Positions 36,028 to 49,990 are shown, counted from the first letter of the stretch. The stretch: DNA of 64,000 nt from Odobenus rosmarus divergens (GCF_000321225.1 NW_004451675.1:240962-304961), one strand, 5' to 3'. Notes: a model not told the origin generated them from the sequence alone. Numbers and translations are program-made.

Positions 36028-36095
36028 TGGCGGCATGGGGGAGAGGACCAAGGAGGCTTCTTGGCGGCATGGGGGAGAGGACCAAGGAGGCTTCT
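36028..36095 (+). repeat. 34-bp tandem duplication
   Basis: Two identical adjacent copies of a unit beginning 'tggcggcatgggggagagga' at 36028 and 36062. Confidence 0.95.
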
Positions 36096-36284
36096 TGCCT
36101 GAGAAAATTTGGCCTACACTTATTAGTGTACACTTACATTTGGATGCACCCCTTACTAATCTTTCATTCCATGCTTGCCAAGGACTGGCTCTGTTCGCTG
36201 CCTCTTGTCCCTGTCCTGCTTCTTCCCCACTCTTCTCCAACTGACCCTCCTCCCCGTTAACATGCTATTCAACCAGATGAAATG

Positions 36285-36420
36285 GAAAGAATACCACCCA
36301 AGAAGTCAGGATACCTGAGTCTGTTTTGTGATCTGTTACCATCTAGCTGTGTGACTGGGGGCAAACAGCTCTGGCCTTCAGTCTACTCATCTTTTAAACA
36401 GGAATGGGTTTGCATGGGAG
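36285..36420 (+). mobile_element. MIR SINE relic
   Basis: 'accatctagctgtgtgactg' and 'cttcagtctactcatctttt' match MIR. Confidence 0.65.
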
Positions 36421-37109
36421 AGGAAGGGGTAGACAAGATCTGGGGCATTCAAACATCTTCTTGGCAATGTGACCTTTTCTTCAAACAAAATCTGACGAAG
36501 AGTCCCAAATGTAGATACGGAATAAAGCACTGCTGTTCTAGTTTGAAGGAAGGAGCCACATCCTCAGGCCCACTTTGCCTCCTCTCAGAGGCCCTTAATG
36601 GAACTTGTAGACCTCTTGAGGCTCTACTATCATAGTAGATTTGATGTCTGGGGCTCTTATAACTCCGATTCTCTCTCCTAATTGATTTCAGTCCCTGTGG
36701 AAACTCTGTATGGTTCATCAGTTAGCTTACTCAGAAAGAAGCTTACCTGCTTAAGATAAACGGGATGGAGCAGAGCAGTGTGGGGCCCAGCAGCCAGCAA
36801 AAGTAAAAGGCAGAATTTATTGGCTCACGGAATTTACTCTGTTCTAAGCACCTTTGTCTTAGCATGCTTTCTCTTAGGGAAAATTACAACAACTCTGTCA
36901 GACAATTCTATTATTATCTTAGGATTCTGAAACCTGTCAGTTTGGCCCTCAACCTTTGGCTTGAGACCAGATGCCCAAGGTGGAAGGCTATGCTTCTTAT
37001 AGGTTGCCACCCTAGGCAGTTTTTCAAAATGTTTTCTAACTGAAGATCCATTATTGGAAAACATCATAGCCTGCCCATTGGCATACACTTTTACCAGATT
37101 CAGAGCACT

Positions 37110-37270
37110 TTCACTGAGATCGTTTCATTTCCTCCTAATAATAGTCCTATGCAGTAGTCAGGTCAGATTGGAGCCAATATATAGATGAGAAAATGGAGGT
37201 GCAGGAGACGTCAAGGGATATGTTCAAGGTCACATATCCCGTAAGATTCTGAATTCACCACCACAGTAAT
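37110..37270 (-). mobile_element. MIR SINE relic, antisense
   Basis: 'cagagcactttcactgagat' to 'gatgagaaaatggaggtgca' matches antisense MIR. Confidence 0.6.
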
Positions 37271-37439
37271 AAAAAGTCCTTTATTGCAAATAACATTTTA
37301 GAACTTTGATGTCATCATTGCACTGTGCCTCCTTAAGTTTAGTGTATTTTTTTTTCATCATGCTTCAGTCTTGGAGAGTCCTTCTGGTGGTGTAGAATCG
37401 TCCCTCCACTCACAGGTGCCACCACAGTAACTACATATT

Positions 37440-37600
37440 CCTCATTAAAAACTTTATTATTTAGGTATTAATAATATCTCCCACTTTACAGATGAGGAAA
37501 TTGAGGTACAGAAAGGCTAGGTCTTGTCCAAAGTCACACAGCTAGTAAGCATCGAGCCAGGCTTACGACAGATGGTCTGGATCCAAATGCTCTGCTCTTA
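37440..37600 (-). mobile_element. MIR SINE relic, antisense
   Basis: 'cccactttacagatgaggaa' and 'agtcacacagctagtaagca' match antisense MIR closely. Confidence 0.75.
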
Positions 37601-38359
37601 ACTCTTGCCTTTTATACATATATGAGAAAACCAAGTGCAAAAGAAGGAAAAGGATGTGCCCAAGGTCATGTAGTGAGCTCCCCTGAATCGTAATCCAGTA
37701 TTCATCTGATCTTCTAAGCCTAAAGTTGTACAGGGAGATCCTCAGACTGCAGTCCCAGTGGATGAAAAGATGGCTGGCATGATGTAAGCCAGAGGCCACA
37801 CGCTGGCTTTCCCCAGGCCGATACTCACTTAAAAAATTCTGTTTGCCCAGCACAGTCTTTGTTTTGAAAATTGACATAGACCGCCCCTAGGCAGGGCATC
37901 AATTACTTTCACTTTCCCCAGCCTACCTTATTTTTGTGCACTAGGCTATTTTACTCATTTACATATCTGCCTGACTAGTGAAGATATTTGAGTTCATGAC
38001 CCCTTTATTTAAGCACTGTAAGATAAAAGCAGCTATACACACACACATACTAGAATGCACGCATTTAAGTATGGCCTACTCTGGCTTCCACAAAAAATTT
38101 GCAGTCCTGCACCAAACATGTCTTCATGTTTACTTAGCATTTAGAATTACACTTAAGATCTGACTTCAGTTTTATAAGCAGTTATGTGCAGAAGAAACTC
38201 AGTTGTTGTTTTTCATTTTATAATGTGTTACTCTTCCCTTCTCTGCTGTATCTGGTTCTCTTAATCCTGCTGTGTTCCTTCTTCCCCATGCCTGAGTTAG
38301 GTCGCCCGCAGACCATTCACTCCCAACTCTTTAGAAATGAACGGAGAGTAAAGGAGTCA

Positions 38360-38585
38360 TTTTGGAGGGCTCATTATGGGCCAGGCATTCTCTCTCATTC
38401 AGTTCTCATAAGTGTCCTAAGAACTAGGTGGTGGTACCCCCATTTTACAAATGAGGAAACTGAATCTCAGAAAAGCTGAGAGAGCAAGGAGTTCAAACTT
38501 ACAAAGCTAGTAATTGCCAGAGCTGGGATTTGAACTCAGGATCATCTGACTCTGAAGCCTATTATCTTGCCCTATACCACACTTC
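38360..38585 (-). mobile_element. MIR SINE, antisense, well preserved
   Basis: 'cccccattttacaaatgagg' then 'gagctgggatttgaactcag' matches the antisense MIR core over most of its length. Confidence 0.75.
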
Positions 38586-38589
38586 TGTA

Positions 38590-39215
38590 AGGAAAGTGTC
38601 TTACTTTTTTATTGCTGCATAACAAATTACCACAAACTTAGCAACTTCAAACAGTACCTATTTATCAGTTCACAGTTCTATAAGTCAAAAGTCTGACACA
38701 GCCTGACTGGCTTCTCAGCTCAGGGTTTCACAAGTATGAAATCAAGGTGTTGGCCAGCCTGCATTTTAATGTGGAGCTCAGGGTTCTCATCCAAGTTCAT
38801 GTGATTATGACAGGATTCAGTTCCTTGCAGTTGTAGGATTAAGGTTCCCATTTCCTTTCTGGCTGCCATCCAGAGGCTGCTCTCAGCTCCTAGAGGCTGT
38901 TCTCGTTCTTTGGCGTGTTGATCCCTCCACCTTCAAAGCCAGCAACAGAGAACCTTCCTTATGTTGAATCCCCCGGACTCCACAGATGTCTTTCCAAAAA
39001 GAGCCCTGTCCCTTTTAAGGGTTCATCTGATTAGGCCAGGCCCATTGAGGATAACCAGCCTTAAAATTCAGTTGAATTATAACCTTAATTATATCTATCC
39101 AGCCCTTCCACAACCACAGGTAGATTAGTGTTCGACTAAATAACTGGAAGAAGATTGTGAGCAACCAGGGATTAGGGCTCTTGGGTGCCATCTCAGAAGT
39201 CCACCTACAACAGAA
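38590..39215 (+). mobile_element. Old LTR-like interspersed repeat
   Basis: 'ttattgctgcataacaaatt' at the start, 'cagttccttgcagttgtagg' in the middle and 'gccatctcagaagtccacct' near the end are in the order of a common old mammalian repeat. I recognise the consensus but cannot assign the family with confidence. Confidence 0.6.
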
Positions 39216-40419
39216 AGTGATTCTTTTGTGCTCCAAATTTTATGGAGAAGAGAAATATCCTTGACCTTAGGGAGAGGGATTCAAGTTTTCTAAAAACCTG
39301 TGGAACTTCACCTCACCTGCCTCTTCCCTGCTCAGGGATGAGAAGGCCTCTATCTTGAGGTGGCAAGGAATGAGGCTGGAACAGTACCTAAAGGTCACAG
39401 TGGTCCTTGGGGATGGACCATGGAAACTGAATTGAAAAATCTGTCTCTGGCGCTATAGAGAGCCCTCACAGGGGTCTAATGCCACCAGGCTCAAAAGTGG
39501 TTCTCCAAAGGATCCAGGCAGCAGGATCCAGACATCATGTCAGGTGCTCCAATCCCTTAAAGAGCTGGTAGGGACAAGGAAGTAACTTGCCAGTGGCCTT
39601 TTGTTGTCACTGATCTGAGACTGAAAGGTGGGGAAGAGATGCAAAGCAACTCAAACACTGTTAGATTATCCACCTTTACTGTCCCTTTTCTCCTGGCTTC
39701 TCAATGCAAGTAAACCAATGGGTCTCTCCTATACCGGGGGCTGGCAGGCCTGTATCTCACATGAAAGAGTTAGAGCTGACTCTGGGGCTCAGGTGCAGGA
39801 GGAAGGAGGGCTGTGGGGGTGGCCTTCATGGAAGAAAACAAGGCCTTGGGCATTGAGTAACAGCTGAGACTAGCAAGCCTCATTGTCCAGCATTCCAAGT
39901 CGTCTAGCAACACGCTGGCCTCTGCTGCAGAAAGAGAACAGAGGATCCCCTGGCAGAATGAATGGAATCTGATTTCAATTACGTCCAGTACAGTCACCCT
40001 CTTCAGGCAGAGAGGCCAGAACACCTGGTGCAGCTTGGGCCACTATGGCTGCAGGGACAGCACATTACCCAGGTCCTAGACGCAAGTGGGAATGCAGCTT
40101 CTTTTCCTCAAGCAGATACCATATAAGTCTAGAGGAGGAGGATGTGCAGAAGAGGGGAATTATTTCATGTTGATGGACTCTCCCCAGTCTCTGCACATAT
40201 TGATCTTGCTTAGGTCCACGAGTCATCACCCCACTGAGATCTGAGTCATTGGTGGGAGAGTTGAGGTGACAGAGTGTACTTCACTGATTGCACCAGCACC
40301 AATTGCTTTGTCCCTGTACCTTTGAGAAAAGCCCAAGGATTCATCTGTATAAAATTTATTTAGATTCTTTTCTTCTTTATCAATAGCATGAGTAGGGCAT
40401 GACAAATGAGACAGCTGCC

Positions 40420-40620
40420 CCAGAGAACAGTCTAGGTTCACAGCATTATTCCATAGAACTTTCTGAGATGATGGAAATGTTCTATGTCTGTATTGTTGAG
40501 CACTTGAAATGTGGCTAGTGAGACTAAGGAATTCTATTTTCATTTTCTTTAATTTTAATTAATTTCAATTTAAGTAGCCACATGTGGCTAGCCGCTACTA
40601 TGTTGGACAGTGCATACCTA
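40420..40620. mobile_element. hAT-like non-autonomous DNA transposon relic
   Basis: 'gagcacttgaaatgtggcta' and 'agccacatgtggctagccgc' belong to a common mammalian element with internal inverted symmetry; family not assigned. Contains the perfect palindrome tagccacatgtggcta at 40575-40590. Confidence 0.55.
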
Positions 40621-40997
40621 GAAGGAGCTCAGAGAGGTAAGTGCTGTGATAGAGTAGAAACAGGTTAGTCAAAAAGAGAGCTGATGTGGCACAGGGAACT
40701 CTGGATTAGGAATAAAAGCCCTGGTTTTAGTCTTAGCTCTACCACTAGGTGACCTTACTTGTTCTGGCTTCAGCCTCCCCAGCTTTGACTCGAAAGGTTG
40801 GATTAAGGTCAGAAGTCCCAGAATGGTAGCTAAGGACTGATTTTAACTTTGGAATACAGATGAGTTCCAGGAAAATTTTTTAAATATTACATGAATGCCT
40901 TCTAGGGTTGTGTGTATGTGGGTGTACACATGCATGCGCATGGCAAGGGCAGGACGGCCAGTAGTCGTTTACTCCAGTTCACCAGAGTTCCTCCCAT

Positions 40998-41043
40998 CCC
41001 CCTACACACGCATGCACGCGCACGCGCATGCACGCGCACGCGC
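40998..41043. repeat. Alternating purine-pyrimidine (ACGC/GCAT) repeat
   Basis: A 45-base run of alternating C/T and A/G made of 'cacacgcatgcacgcgcacg'-type units, rich in CpG. Confidence 0.9.
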
Positions 41044-41369
41044 CACTGAATTACCTATGTAGACTCTGAAGGTATATTGAATCTGTGGCCCTTGGATGAG
41101 ATGATTTCTAAAGGCCCTTCCTACTTTGTCATGCTGTGAATCTTTAGGCCACTACAGTACTCCAAGCCTGCTTCTACTTTGGGCGCGTGACTAGAGTATT
41201 TTCATAGTTTCCTGCCTCTTCTGGATTTGATGCTAGTTACTGAAGTTTGGAGTCAAGGGTGAGGATGGAGATCCGGGAGGATATAACCCCAGCCCCACTC
41301 CTCAACTCGGCTGTTTGGCTAGAAGTGGGGTTCAGAGCTTCAGAGACCTTGAGGAGGCAGCATGATATA

Positions 41370-41740
41370 TATAGTAGAAAGAACATGGCCTTTGTAGTCA
41401 GCAGAGCAGGTTCAGATTATTGGGTTCTCTTTCTTTATTTTTTTTTAAAAGATTCTATTTATTGACAGAGAGCGAGAGAAAACACAAGCAGGGGGAGCGG
41501 CCAGCAGAGAGAGAAGTAAAAGTGGGGCTCGATCCCAGGACCCTGGGATCGTGACCTGAGCTGAAGGCAGATAGATATTTAACTGACTGAGCCACCCAGG
41601 CGCCCCAGGGTTCTCTTTCTTTGATAGCTGTGTTTCCTAAGTTTATTCACTTGTAAAACAGGGATAGGAAATATTCCTAATCTCCTAAAATCATTGTGGA
41701 GTTAAATGATGTAATGTGTTCATAGACTGAGGCACTAGAA
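41370..41740 (+). mobile_element. MIR relic split by a CAN-SINE
   Basis: 'tagtagaaagaacatggcct' before and 'cacttgtaaaacagggatag' after the SINE are the two halves of one MIR. Confidence 0.6.
41438..41606 (-). mobile_element. CAN-SINE, antisense, internally deleted
   Basis: Ends 'gagccacccaggcgcccc'; target-site duplication 'gggttctctttcttt' on both sides; a segment in the middle of the body is missing relative to the other copies. Confidence 0.9.
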
Positions 41741-43183
41741 GGACCTGAAAAAAATAGTCACCCTCATTTTTCTTACTTAGCCCTTAGGCAGAGGGCTAAT
41801 TACATCTCTGTCCTCTTTCAGGTTGGAATGGGGGACTACGTGGTCTGTCAGCTCCTGAGCTCAAGGCCAGAAACTGCTAGTGATGAGAAAGATGGGGTCT
41901 CCCTCTAGAAACTGTACCAGAGGAACAGACCCAGTAGGCACAGCCAATCTGGAGCTGCCTACAAGAACCCATGTCAGCCATGGGTTCACCAGATGCCAAG
42001 ACATTTTGGAGGCCAGGCCTCTAAAATCTGGGAGAAGATGGGCCCATACCTTCCATCCTATGCCCTTGGTGGAAGGTGGGAGGTGGGAGTTGACTATGTG
42101 TGTGCATATCTCCTTATTACTGACTATCCAAGCCCTGCAGCAATGGCTGCTGGACAATGTCATCTTGCACTCTGGGCTGATTTTCCGGAGTACTCTGAGT
42201 ACTCTGTGCTTCTCTTACACCACCAACCCCACCATTTTCTCCTTCTCTCTCCTGGTTGTTGATCTAAACATGTGATCCATTCTTGCATTGACTTACTGAG
42301 TTGCACTATGACTGGAGTTTGCAGGACTTATTTTTCTAATTAGAGCTGAAAGTCAGTTCCAGAGAAGTATCTTTTTCTATAGGATCCAGAAACATATCAG
42401 TGACAGGTTTTGTTGCATTTATCCATTTAAACTGAGCAATCAACTTATCTCTTTGTTTTATTTTTTATTTACTATTATTTTAGAGGGATTAGAGATAAAG
42501 TGGTTTAGGGTTCTCCCCGGTGCAACTGCCTTTGCTAGGCCTCAAAGTTATGACCTCCCCAGTTATTTCTATTTCTGCCAATATGAACACTAGTAAACAT
42601 CAGGATGCCCAAGTACCTCTAAATTGTGTGTGTGCAAGGGGGGGGGAGAGGGGGGAAGAGGATGGTTCTTAAGGTTCAAGTTTGGGATTATTGTTGTTTT
42701 AAAAGAAGCTATTTCTATCATCCTTTCTAATGGCTGCCTCTCAGGATGGGTCCATTTCACAGACAGAGTCAGGGATATTCTGTTACTCCTTCAATAATAT
42801 TGGGGATTTCAGCCCTTTAGCTTCTCAATCTGCCCTTTGCTAAAGAAAAAAACTCACTGTGTGTGTTACAGTGTATGTTCAACTACGGGCATAATGTCTG
42901 ACAATATCTGAGGCTGTGTGGTGTTCAGTAGAAAATGCTGTAACACCAGAAAATTCCCATTTATTGAATCCAGAGTGGGATTGAGGAGAAAGCAAGATAT
43001 GAAAGTATGGGTTTAGTAGGGATTTGAAATGATAACTCATTCATTCAACCAGTGTTTAAACTGAGCACTTGTCCTTAAGGAGTTTAGATTCTGTGACCAG
43101 GGAGAATGAATATCCCTATTTTCTTGGCTTAGGCAACTTTTCTAACATGGTAGCTGAGTTGTGTGTTTGGCCGTCGATAATAA

Positions 43184-43528
<345 letters not shown>

Positions 43529-43914
43529 TAAGGGAGATCATATTTAGTGAATTGCTCCTGTGGGCCAGCACCATGTCTTAACTCATGCAGTCCTCATCAT
43601 AGCTCTACGGAGGGGAGAGATTGGTATAATTCCCACTTGAAAAATAAGGAAACTCCTAAATCAAGGAGAAGAGCAGCATTATAGAGTACCCATGTTCCTC
43701 ACATCAGCACACAGCGGTCATGTTTGCATGTTCAACCTATAGACATAGTCAGCAAATTTCCCCATAATCACAGATCACATGGACATACGCTTATATGCCT
43801 TAAGATACTCTTGTACATGTGCACACACCAGCTTACCTGCAGAGATTGTCTTGAGCCTGACTGATATTCTCTCTTCAGTATTACCCGCAGGAGGCAAACC
43901 ATGGGAACTCTTAT

Positions 43915-44080
43915 AATACAGTATGGTAGAAAGAAAAGGTTGGGCGTCAGAACACTTAGGTTCTAGTCTTAGCTCTGCTGGTAACTCGTTGTGTGATCCC
44001 TTCCCTTTCTGGGTCTCAGTTTCTTCATCTATGCTGTGTGAGGAGTAGTTTGGACTAAATGGATGGTTGTCAAATTGTGC
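43915..44080 (+). mobile_element. MIR SINE relic
   Basis: 'gttctagtcttagctctgct' and 'ctcagtttcttcatctatgc' match MIR. Confidence 0.7.
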
Positions 44081-44619
44081 TTCAAGGAACTCTTAGTGTT
44101 CTTTAAACTGCCTTAGGAATTATAGTAGGAGGTAATATTAGGTGATAATGAAAGAAATACAAAGTGTTTGTCTAACTTCTGCTTGGTTACCACTAGTGAT
44201 GGGGAACTCACTCTCTCCATAGGCCATCTGATGTTTGAACGAGTCTGATTATTAATATATTAGAGGTTGAAGAAGCCTCAGAGCTCCTCTACCCAAGGAT
44301 TCCCAACCTTTCCTTTATCAGCCCTACTCTTTACTTCTTAAAAGCATTGTATACAGATCCAAGTGGAGCTGGTTGATTTAAAGCCAGTGCCTCTCCCTCA
44401 CCACCCTGAGAGAAGCATCGGGTCACTCTTGCAGAATCTTAGGGCTCCAAGGAACACAGTTTGGAAACAAGTGAAGCATAAACTCTTTAAGGGTTGTCTT
44501 AATCCTAAAGTTCTATGACTCAAAGATTCTTTTGAAACATCAACAACCTAAACCTGTTATGGAGTCAAAGATTAACCTGCCTTCTAAGAATAACTGCCAT
44601 TCAGAAGGAAATTTATAGT

Positions 44620-44810
44620 GAACAGAGCAGTTTCCTTTGTATTACCTGATTTCATCTTCCTAACAGTCCTATAAAGGAGGGATTCTTTTTCCTATTTAAC
44701 AGATAAAGCCACTAAAGCTCTAAGAAGTCAGGTGCTTGGCCTACAGTTACACAGTCTGAAAGTAGCAGGGCCGGAACTTGAGCCCAGGTCCCCTCCTGAT
44801 TCCAAATCCC
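44620..44810 (-). mobile_element. MIR SINE relic, antisense
   Basis: 'ttcctatttaacagataaag' to 'cggaacttgagcccaggtcc' matches antisense MIR. Confidence 0.65.
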
Positions 44811-45269
44811 CTCCTCATCCCACTCTACTGTGGGATGTGTCTGTGTGGTACCCCTGTAGTTCTGGAGCCCTGGGATTTACAGTGAGGGGCCAAAACCTCA
44901 TCCAAGCCCACTTGGGTCATAATATGATCTTGTTGCCTTCGAATACATTGTATGTTGGCTATCAAGCCTCTGTTTTGTCTTTCTAACTCACAAGGCCCAG
45001 TCATAGCCACCAGACCATCCTAACACCTTCCTCGTTTGAGAAGCTGAGGTCGACTAGCCAATAAGATCACTGGGAAGAAGGCCTGAGGACTCTGGTTGTG
45101 TATGCACTGTGACAAAACAGAGGGTTCACAAAGGGAAAAAAATTACAAAAAAGAATAAAAGAGAAAGTTGTTTGAATTCTTATTACTTATTCGGCTGGAT
45201 GTCTTGATGTCATATGTATAACAGAGAATCAGCTTAATCTTTCCTAGCTGTTGCCAACCACTTAAATTA

Positions 45270-45480
45270 TCCTATTTTATGGGATAGAGAACCTTTTCAA
45301 AGATGTGATTCCACTTAATCCTCACAGCAGTCCTGTTAATCAGAGGAGTGATTACTTCCATTTCAAATTACAAGGCTCAGAGAGGTTAACTAACTTGTTC
45401 CATTTGGTCACTTAACAAATGGAGCCAGAATTTGGGCCTACATTGTCTGATTTCTAATTTGGTGGTCTTAACAATAACCT
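45270..45480 (-). mobile_element. MIR SINE relic, antisense
   Basis: 'taatcctcacagcagtcctg' to 'gagccagaatttgggcctac' matches antisense MIR. Confidence 0.7.
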
Positions 45481-45924
45481 AGTACAAATCATTATGGCAG
45501 AATTTCTATGACCGGCAGTCACTGGCTTTGCTCAGCTCACCCTCCAGAATGGGAAACCCTCTCTTTACGTTAACAAGTCTGCAAGTCAGTATCAGTTCAC
45601 CATCTAGCTCATCCAAGGAGATGATTTCCAACCCTGAGTCATTTAAAGTGGCAGCTTCAAAAGAAAGCCAGTTGCCACACTCATAAGAACTGTTATTCAT
45701 ATCATCGATAATTACCTGCTAGTTCAAGTTATTTGCTCCTTCAACAGACTGAGTTCCTGTCCTGTGTGAGCCACTGTGCTAGGCATCTACTCCAATAAAT
45801 TTTGTTATATGTTTTCTGTGATGGAGCTGACATATGTAAATCACCTAGTATAGTACCTGGACATTAATAAATAACAACTATCAATTGAGGGTGGGTGAGT
45901 AGATTGTATACAAGTACATTTATC

Positions 45925-46140
45925 ATCAGATGCTCCTGGTTTGGAATCTTAGCCAAACACTAGCTGTGTGATCTTGAGCAAATCACATGTTTGCATGTGC
46001 TTCTGGTTTCTCATTTGTACAGGGGGTAGAATAATCACTGACTTGCTAATTGTTAGTAGCATTGAGATCATGTCAAAAGAGGACCTAGCACAGTAGCTGA
46101 AACCATAGTAGATGCTGTGTAAATGATGGGTCATTATCAT
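45925..46140 (+). mobile_element. MIR SINE relic
   Basis: 'actagctgtgtgatcttgag' to 'cctagcacagtagctgaaac' matches MIR over most of its length. Confidence 0.7.
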
Positions 46141-47364
46141 GAAGCGGGAATGCCAAGCCACTGCTTTCACTAAAATCAATTTAAGCTGCCACCAGCCTTG
46201 CCTAGAAGCTCATGCCTGGGTCCCAAGGATGCTTTATCGTATGTGAAGACCTTAGGTGTCAGATGCACTACAGGACTAAATATTTCCCAGCTGGCTTTCT
46301 TTGGACACGTCCTCCCAAACTAGATAGGGGACTACAGGTTTCCACTGCAGATTGCTAAGAAATTATAATTGACTGAATTTTATTGAGAAAACAGAATTTC
46401 AGTGAAACTTTCTCTGCTCCCTAACCTGTTTGGTGTGTTTCAGAACCTGACAATGACTCCTCTCTATTTCTCCAGAGTAGCCTAACACAGTAGCAAATAG
46501 GTGTTAAGTGAAGGTGTGCTGAAGGAAACCTGTAGGCTGGAGCTACTGTTTCCTCAAGTCATCCCTTACTTAATAGTCATGCTAGCTGAACAGGCAACTT
46601 CAAAGGCTGGGCATTAAAAAACAGAGTTAGGTATTGTGATCATATTAGACCTATAGGAAAATTAGCCTGCTATGCTGTTGATGTGGACACAGTAATTAGG
46701 ATTGAGCAAGTCTCACTAAGGACCATTAGTATTATTACAATTAGTACTACAGCCAAACTAAGCTTTCCCTTTTTTCTCTTTGTTAGTTCTCTGGCATCTC
46801 GAGGAAGGAAAAAAGCATCAGTATTGATGGCTTCCTTGGTACTTGTATAGTTTAATCCTCATTCCCCCCCGCCGGCACCCTCATATTCACAAACTAAGCA
46901 GCCAAGTCTTTCCTTGCTTCCACTGCAGAGGTTCAGGGTTCAAGCTCCCAGGCCCTTTCCCCAAGAGGTGTTCCATGCTTGGTCCCTGCTTTTTGTGTCC
47001 TACTAGGAAGAGTCAGTACCAGGAGTTCTGTGCTACAGAATGACTTCTGGCAGGAAATATTCTGGGGTCTGAGACTTGAGCTAGTCTGTCAGCATATCAC
47101 TACAGTGAGATGGGAGGCACAGGCCTGGGAGCTAAGATTGCAGCCAGTCCATTGAGCTGCAGAGGTGGTGATATGGGGACTTTACAGTCCCTGATGTCTG
47201 GTATGCTTGGGACCTAAAAGAAAAGAAAAGTGAAATGGGGTTTTTGTGTGGGCAAGGACCAACCAAGCAGAACAATGTGTCTAGACAGTGTAGACTTCAG
47301 ACCTGGGCCTATGGCTAAGAAACACTCATGCTTGATAGTTCTTGGGCTGTGTCCTTCAGCAGTA

Positions 47365-47560
47365 GAGTGGAAAAAAGCACTGAAGTAGAGAATTAGAACA
47401 CCTAAGTTCTAGTCCCAGTTCAGCCACATAAAGACTGTACGACCTTGGGGAAGTCAGTTAACTTGTCTGGCCCTCGGATTCTTTGTTGGCAAAATGAGTG
47501 TCACATTGTCTACCCTCTAGGGTTATTGTGAGACTTAAATTAGGTGATCCACAGGAAAGC
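47365..47560 (+). mobile_element. MIR SINE relic
   Basis: 'gttctagtcccagttcagcc' and 'gttattgtgagacttaaatt' match MIR. Confidence 0.7.
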
Positions 47561-47929
47561 TAGAAGCTTTATCTAAATTCATGGAAGCATTCCTAATGAG
47601 GTATAGCAAAACAAACAGATAATTCTGGATCTTTTGGGGAAAAGAGAAATAGAGTACTGGTAGGAGATGAGCTCTGAGGTGATTCTCTAAACATCCAACT
47701 GTCTCAAAACTTCCAGAAGAATATAGCTACACCTGTTCTACCTGTGTGGTATTGTGGAAGTAGGGGGAGCCTCCATTCTCTCAGACTAAGGGAGATAATT
47801 TGGAGATCATCTAATTCCCATTTGTAAAATGAAAAAAAATGGGGATCCTTATTCCATTTAATTACTATCAAATTAATACATATAATAAATTACTATTTCA
47901 AAGGTGTGTACTCAAATATCTGAACTGTG

Positions 47930-48480
47930 CTATGTACTAGGGAGGAAAAGATGAAAGAAGGGATGGTTCCTGTCTTCAGGAATCGACAAGTCTTGTGGAG
48001 GAGACAGATGTGTACATAAGTGTACGTAAGGGTATGTAAGTAAATTCCAGTACTGTGTAATGAGTGCTGTAATTTGTAGGGCTACACAAAATTCAGTAAG
48101 AAGGTAAAAGAAGAATCATTAAGTCTTCTGCTTAGATGAGTTGGAAAAGCCTTCACAGAGGAAGTAGCTTTTCAGTGAAGACTTGAAAGATGAGTAGGTA
48201 TTATCAGAAGGAAAGCCTGGGGAGGGAGGAATGCATTCTAGGCAAAGGCAACTGCCTGTGCAGAGGTAGCAGAGATGCAGAGGCATAAGAAAGTATGGTG
48301 TGTTCAGCAAACTAAAATTTCAGAATAACTGGAACCTAAATTATGAGAAGTAGCAAGAAATTAGTCTAAGGAGGCAGGCCATAAAGCCCTTGTTGGTGTA
48401 GAATAATGGCAATAAGGCAGGAATGGCAGAGTAGGAAACTAGCAGAGCCAGGTTACTTGCTGAGTAGAAAATAATGGATA
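47930..48480. mobile_element. L2/MER-like old repeat
   Basis: 'gcattctaggcaaaggcaac' and 'ctgtgcagaggtagcagaga' resemble text common in old LINE-type repeats; boundaries and family uncertain. Confidence 0.4.
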
Positions 48481-48714
48481 GGAAGTGAGAGTCCAAAAGA
48501 GGATCAGAGAAAAGAGAGGGAGCCTGAAGGTGGTGTAGAGAAGGCAGTGGCTATCAAAGGCATTCCAATGTATGCTGATATGTAATAATATCCATTGCCC
48601 AGGATTGTTAGAAGGGACAATTAAGATTATAGCTAGAAAAGATCTTTGTAAAGTGAAAAGTGCTGTTCACACAGGAGAAGTGATTATTACACTGCATCTT
48701 CAGAAAAGCAGAGT

Positions 48715-48930
48715 AAGCAAGAGCACAGGCTTTGGAGTCAGGCTGCTTGGCTTTGGAATGTGGTCTGCCAATTACTAGCCTTATGATCTTGGACAAGTTT
48801 TTAACCTTTCTGTCATTCACTTTTACTAATTCACGGAATGGGCTTACTAGTAGTACCTACTTTATTGGATTGCTGTGAAGATTAAATGAGTTAATGTAAG
48901 TAACATACAAGAGTTCATCCATTGTAAGCA
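48715..48930 (+). mobile_element. MIR SINE relic
   Basis: 'ggctttggagtcaggctgct' and 'ggattgctgtgaagattaaa' match MIR. Confidence 0.75.
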
Positions 48931-49134
48931 GCCAGTGTTAGATTATTATTCTCTTCCAAATGACAGTACCATTTTTGGCCTCCATCATCATCTCATTTGA
49001 GTAGCTTAGTGAAGTAGGGAGAGCAAGGAATATTATCCCCACCATATAGTTTGTTCTTCCCCTGCTCCTCAGCATTAATGGTCCCTGGGGCTCCTCAGGA
49101 GCTGCCTGAGTGCCAGAGGTTCTTGGCCCAGTAG

Positions 49135-49344
<210 letters not shown>

Positions 49345-49764
49345 TAAGTCTCCGTGGGCCCAGAACTCACATAAACATAACATCCTGGCCAGACTTGGTC
49401 AGCGGTGATGCTGATAATGGGAGTAACAGTGGGGGAGGGGGTAGCCCATTTGACCTGTAGGTGAGGTAGTAGAGGCTCTAGCCAGCCTCCCCAATCTGAG
49501 GTGCCTTTGCCCTGCCGAAAGGCCACCTGGTGGAAAGCAATGGTGGTGGTGGCAGGGTTGGGGTATGTGTGTGGTTGGTGCAGAGCCATTCCTTTCCCAC
49601 CCGAGACCTAGTATTTTGGCCATGTTTCTGACCTGTCCTGTAGATTATCTCAACTTCATGTCAAGGTCCCTCTCCTTCACTCCGAGCAACACAGGTAATG
49701 GGCAAAAAGACTAGCTGTGAAAGCTGAAGTTCCTGTGGTCCCCTTGCTACCACTGAGGGCTACT

Positions 49765-49990
49765 TGCAGTCACCATTTGTTGAGCAGCTCTGCTGTGCCA
49801 GGACTATACTGGATACTTCCTAAATCCTTTCTCATTGAGCCCTCAGGATAATGAGATTTCCCCTTTTTATAGATAATATTTTTTAATGGATGGGTAAAAT
49901 TAGGCTCAACAAAATAAAGTGGCTCACCCAAGGCATGATGGTGACAGAATTCAAAGTATGTCTGTATAACTCTCAGCTCTTATACTGCCT
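49765..49990 (-). mobile_element. MIR SINE relic, antisense
   Basis: 'gctctgctgtgccaggacta' to 'gtggctcacccaaggcatga' matches antisense MIR. Confidence 0.6.
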
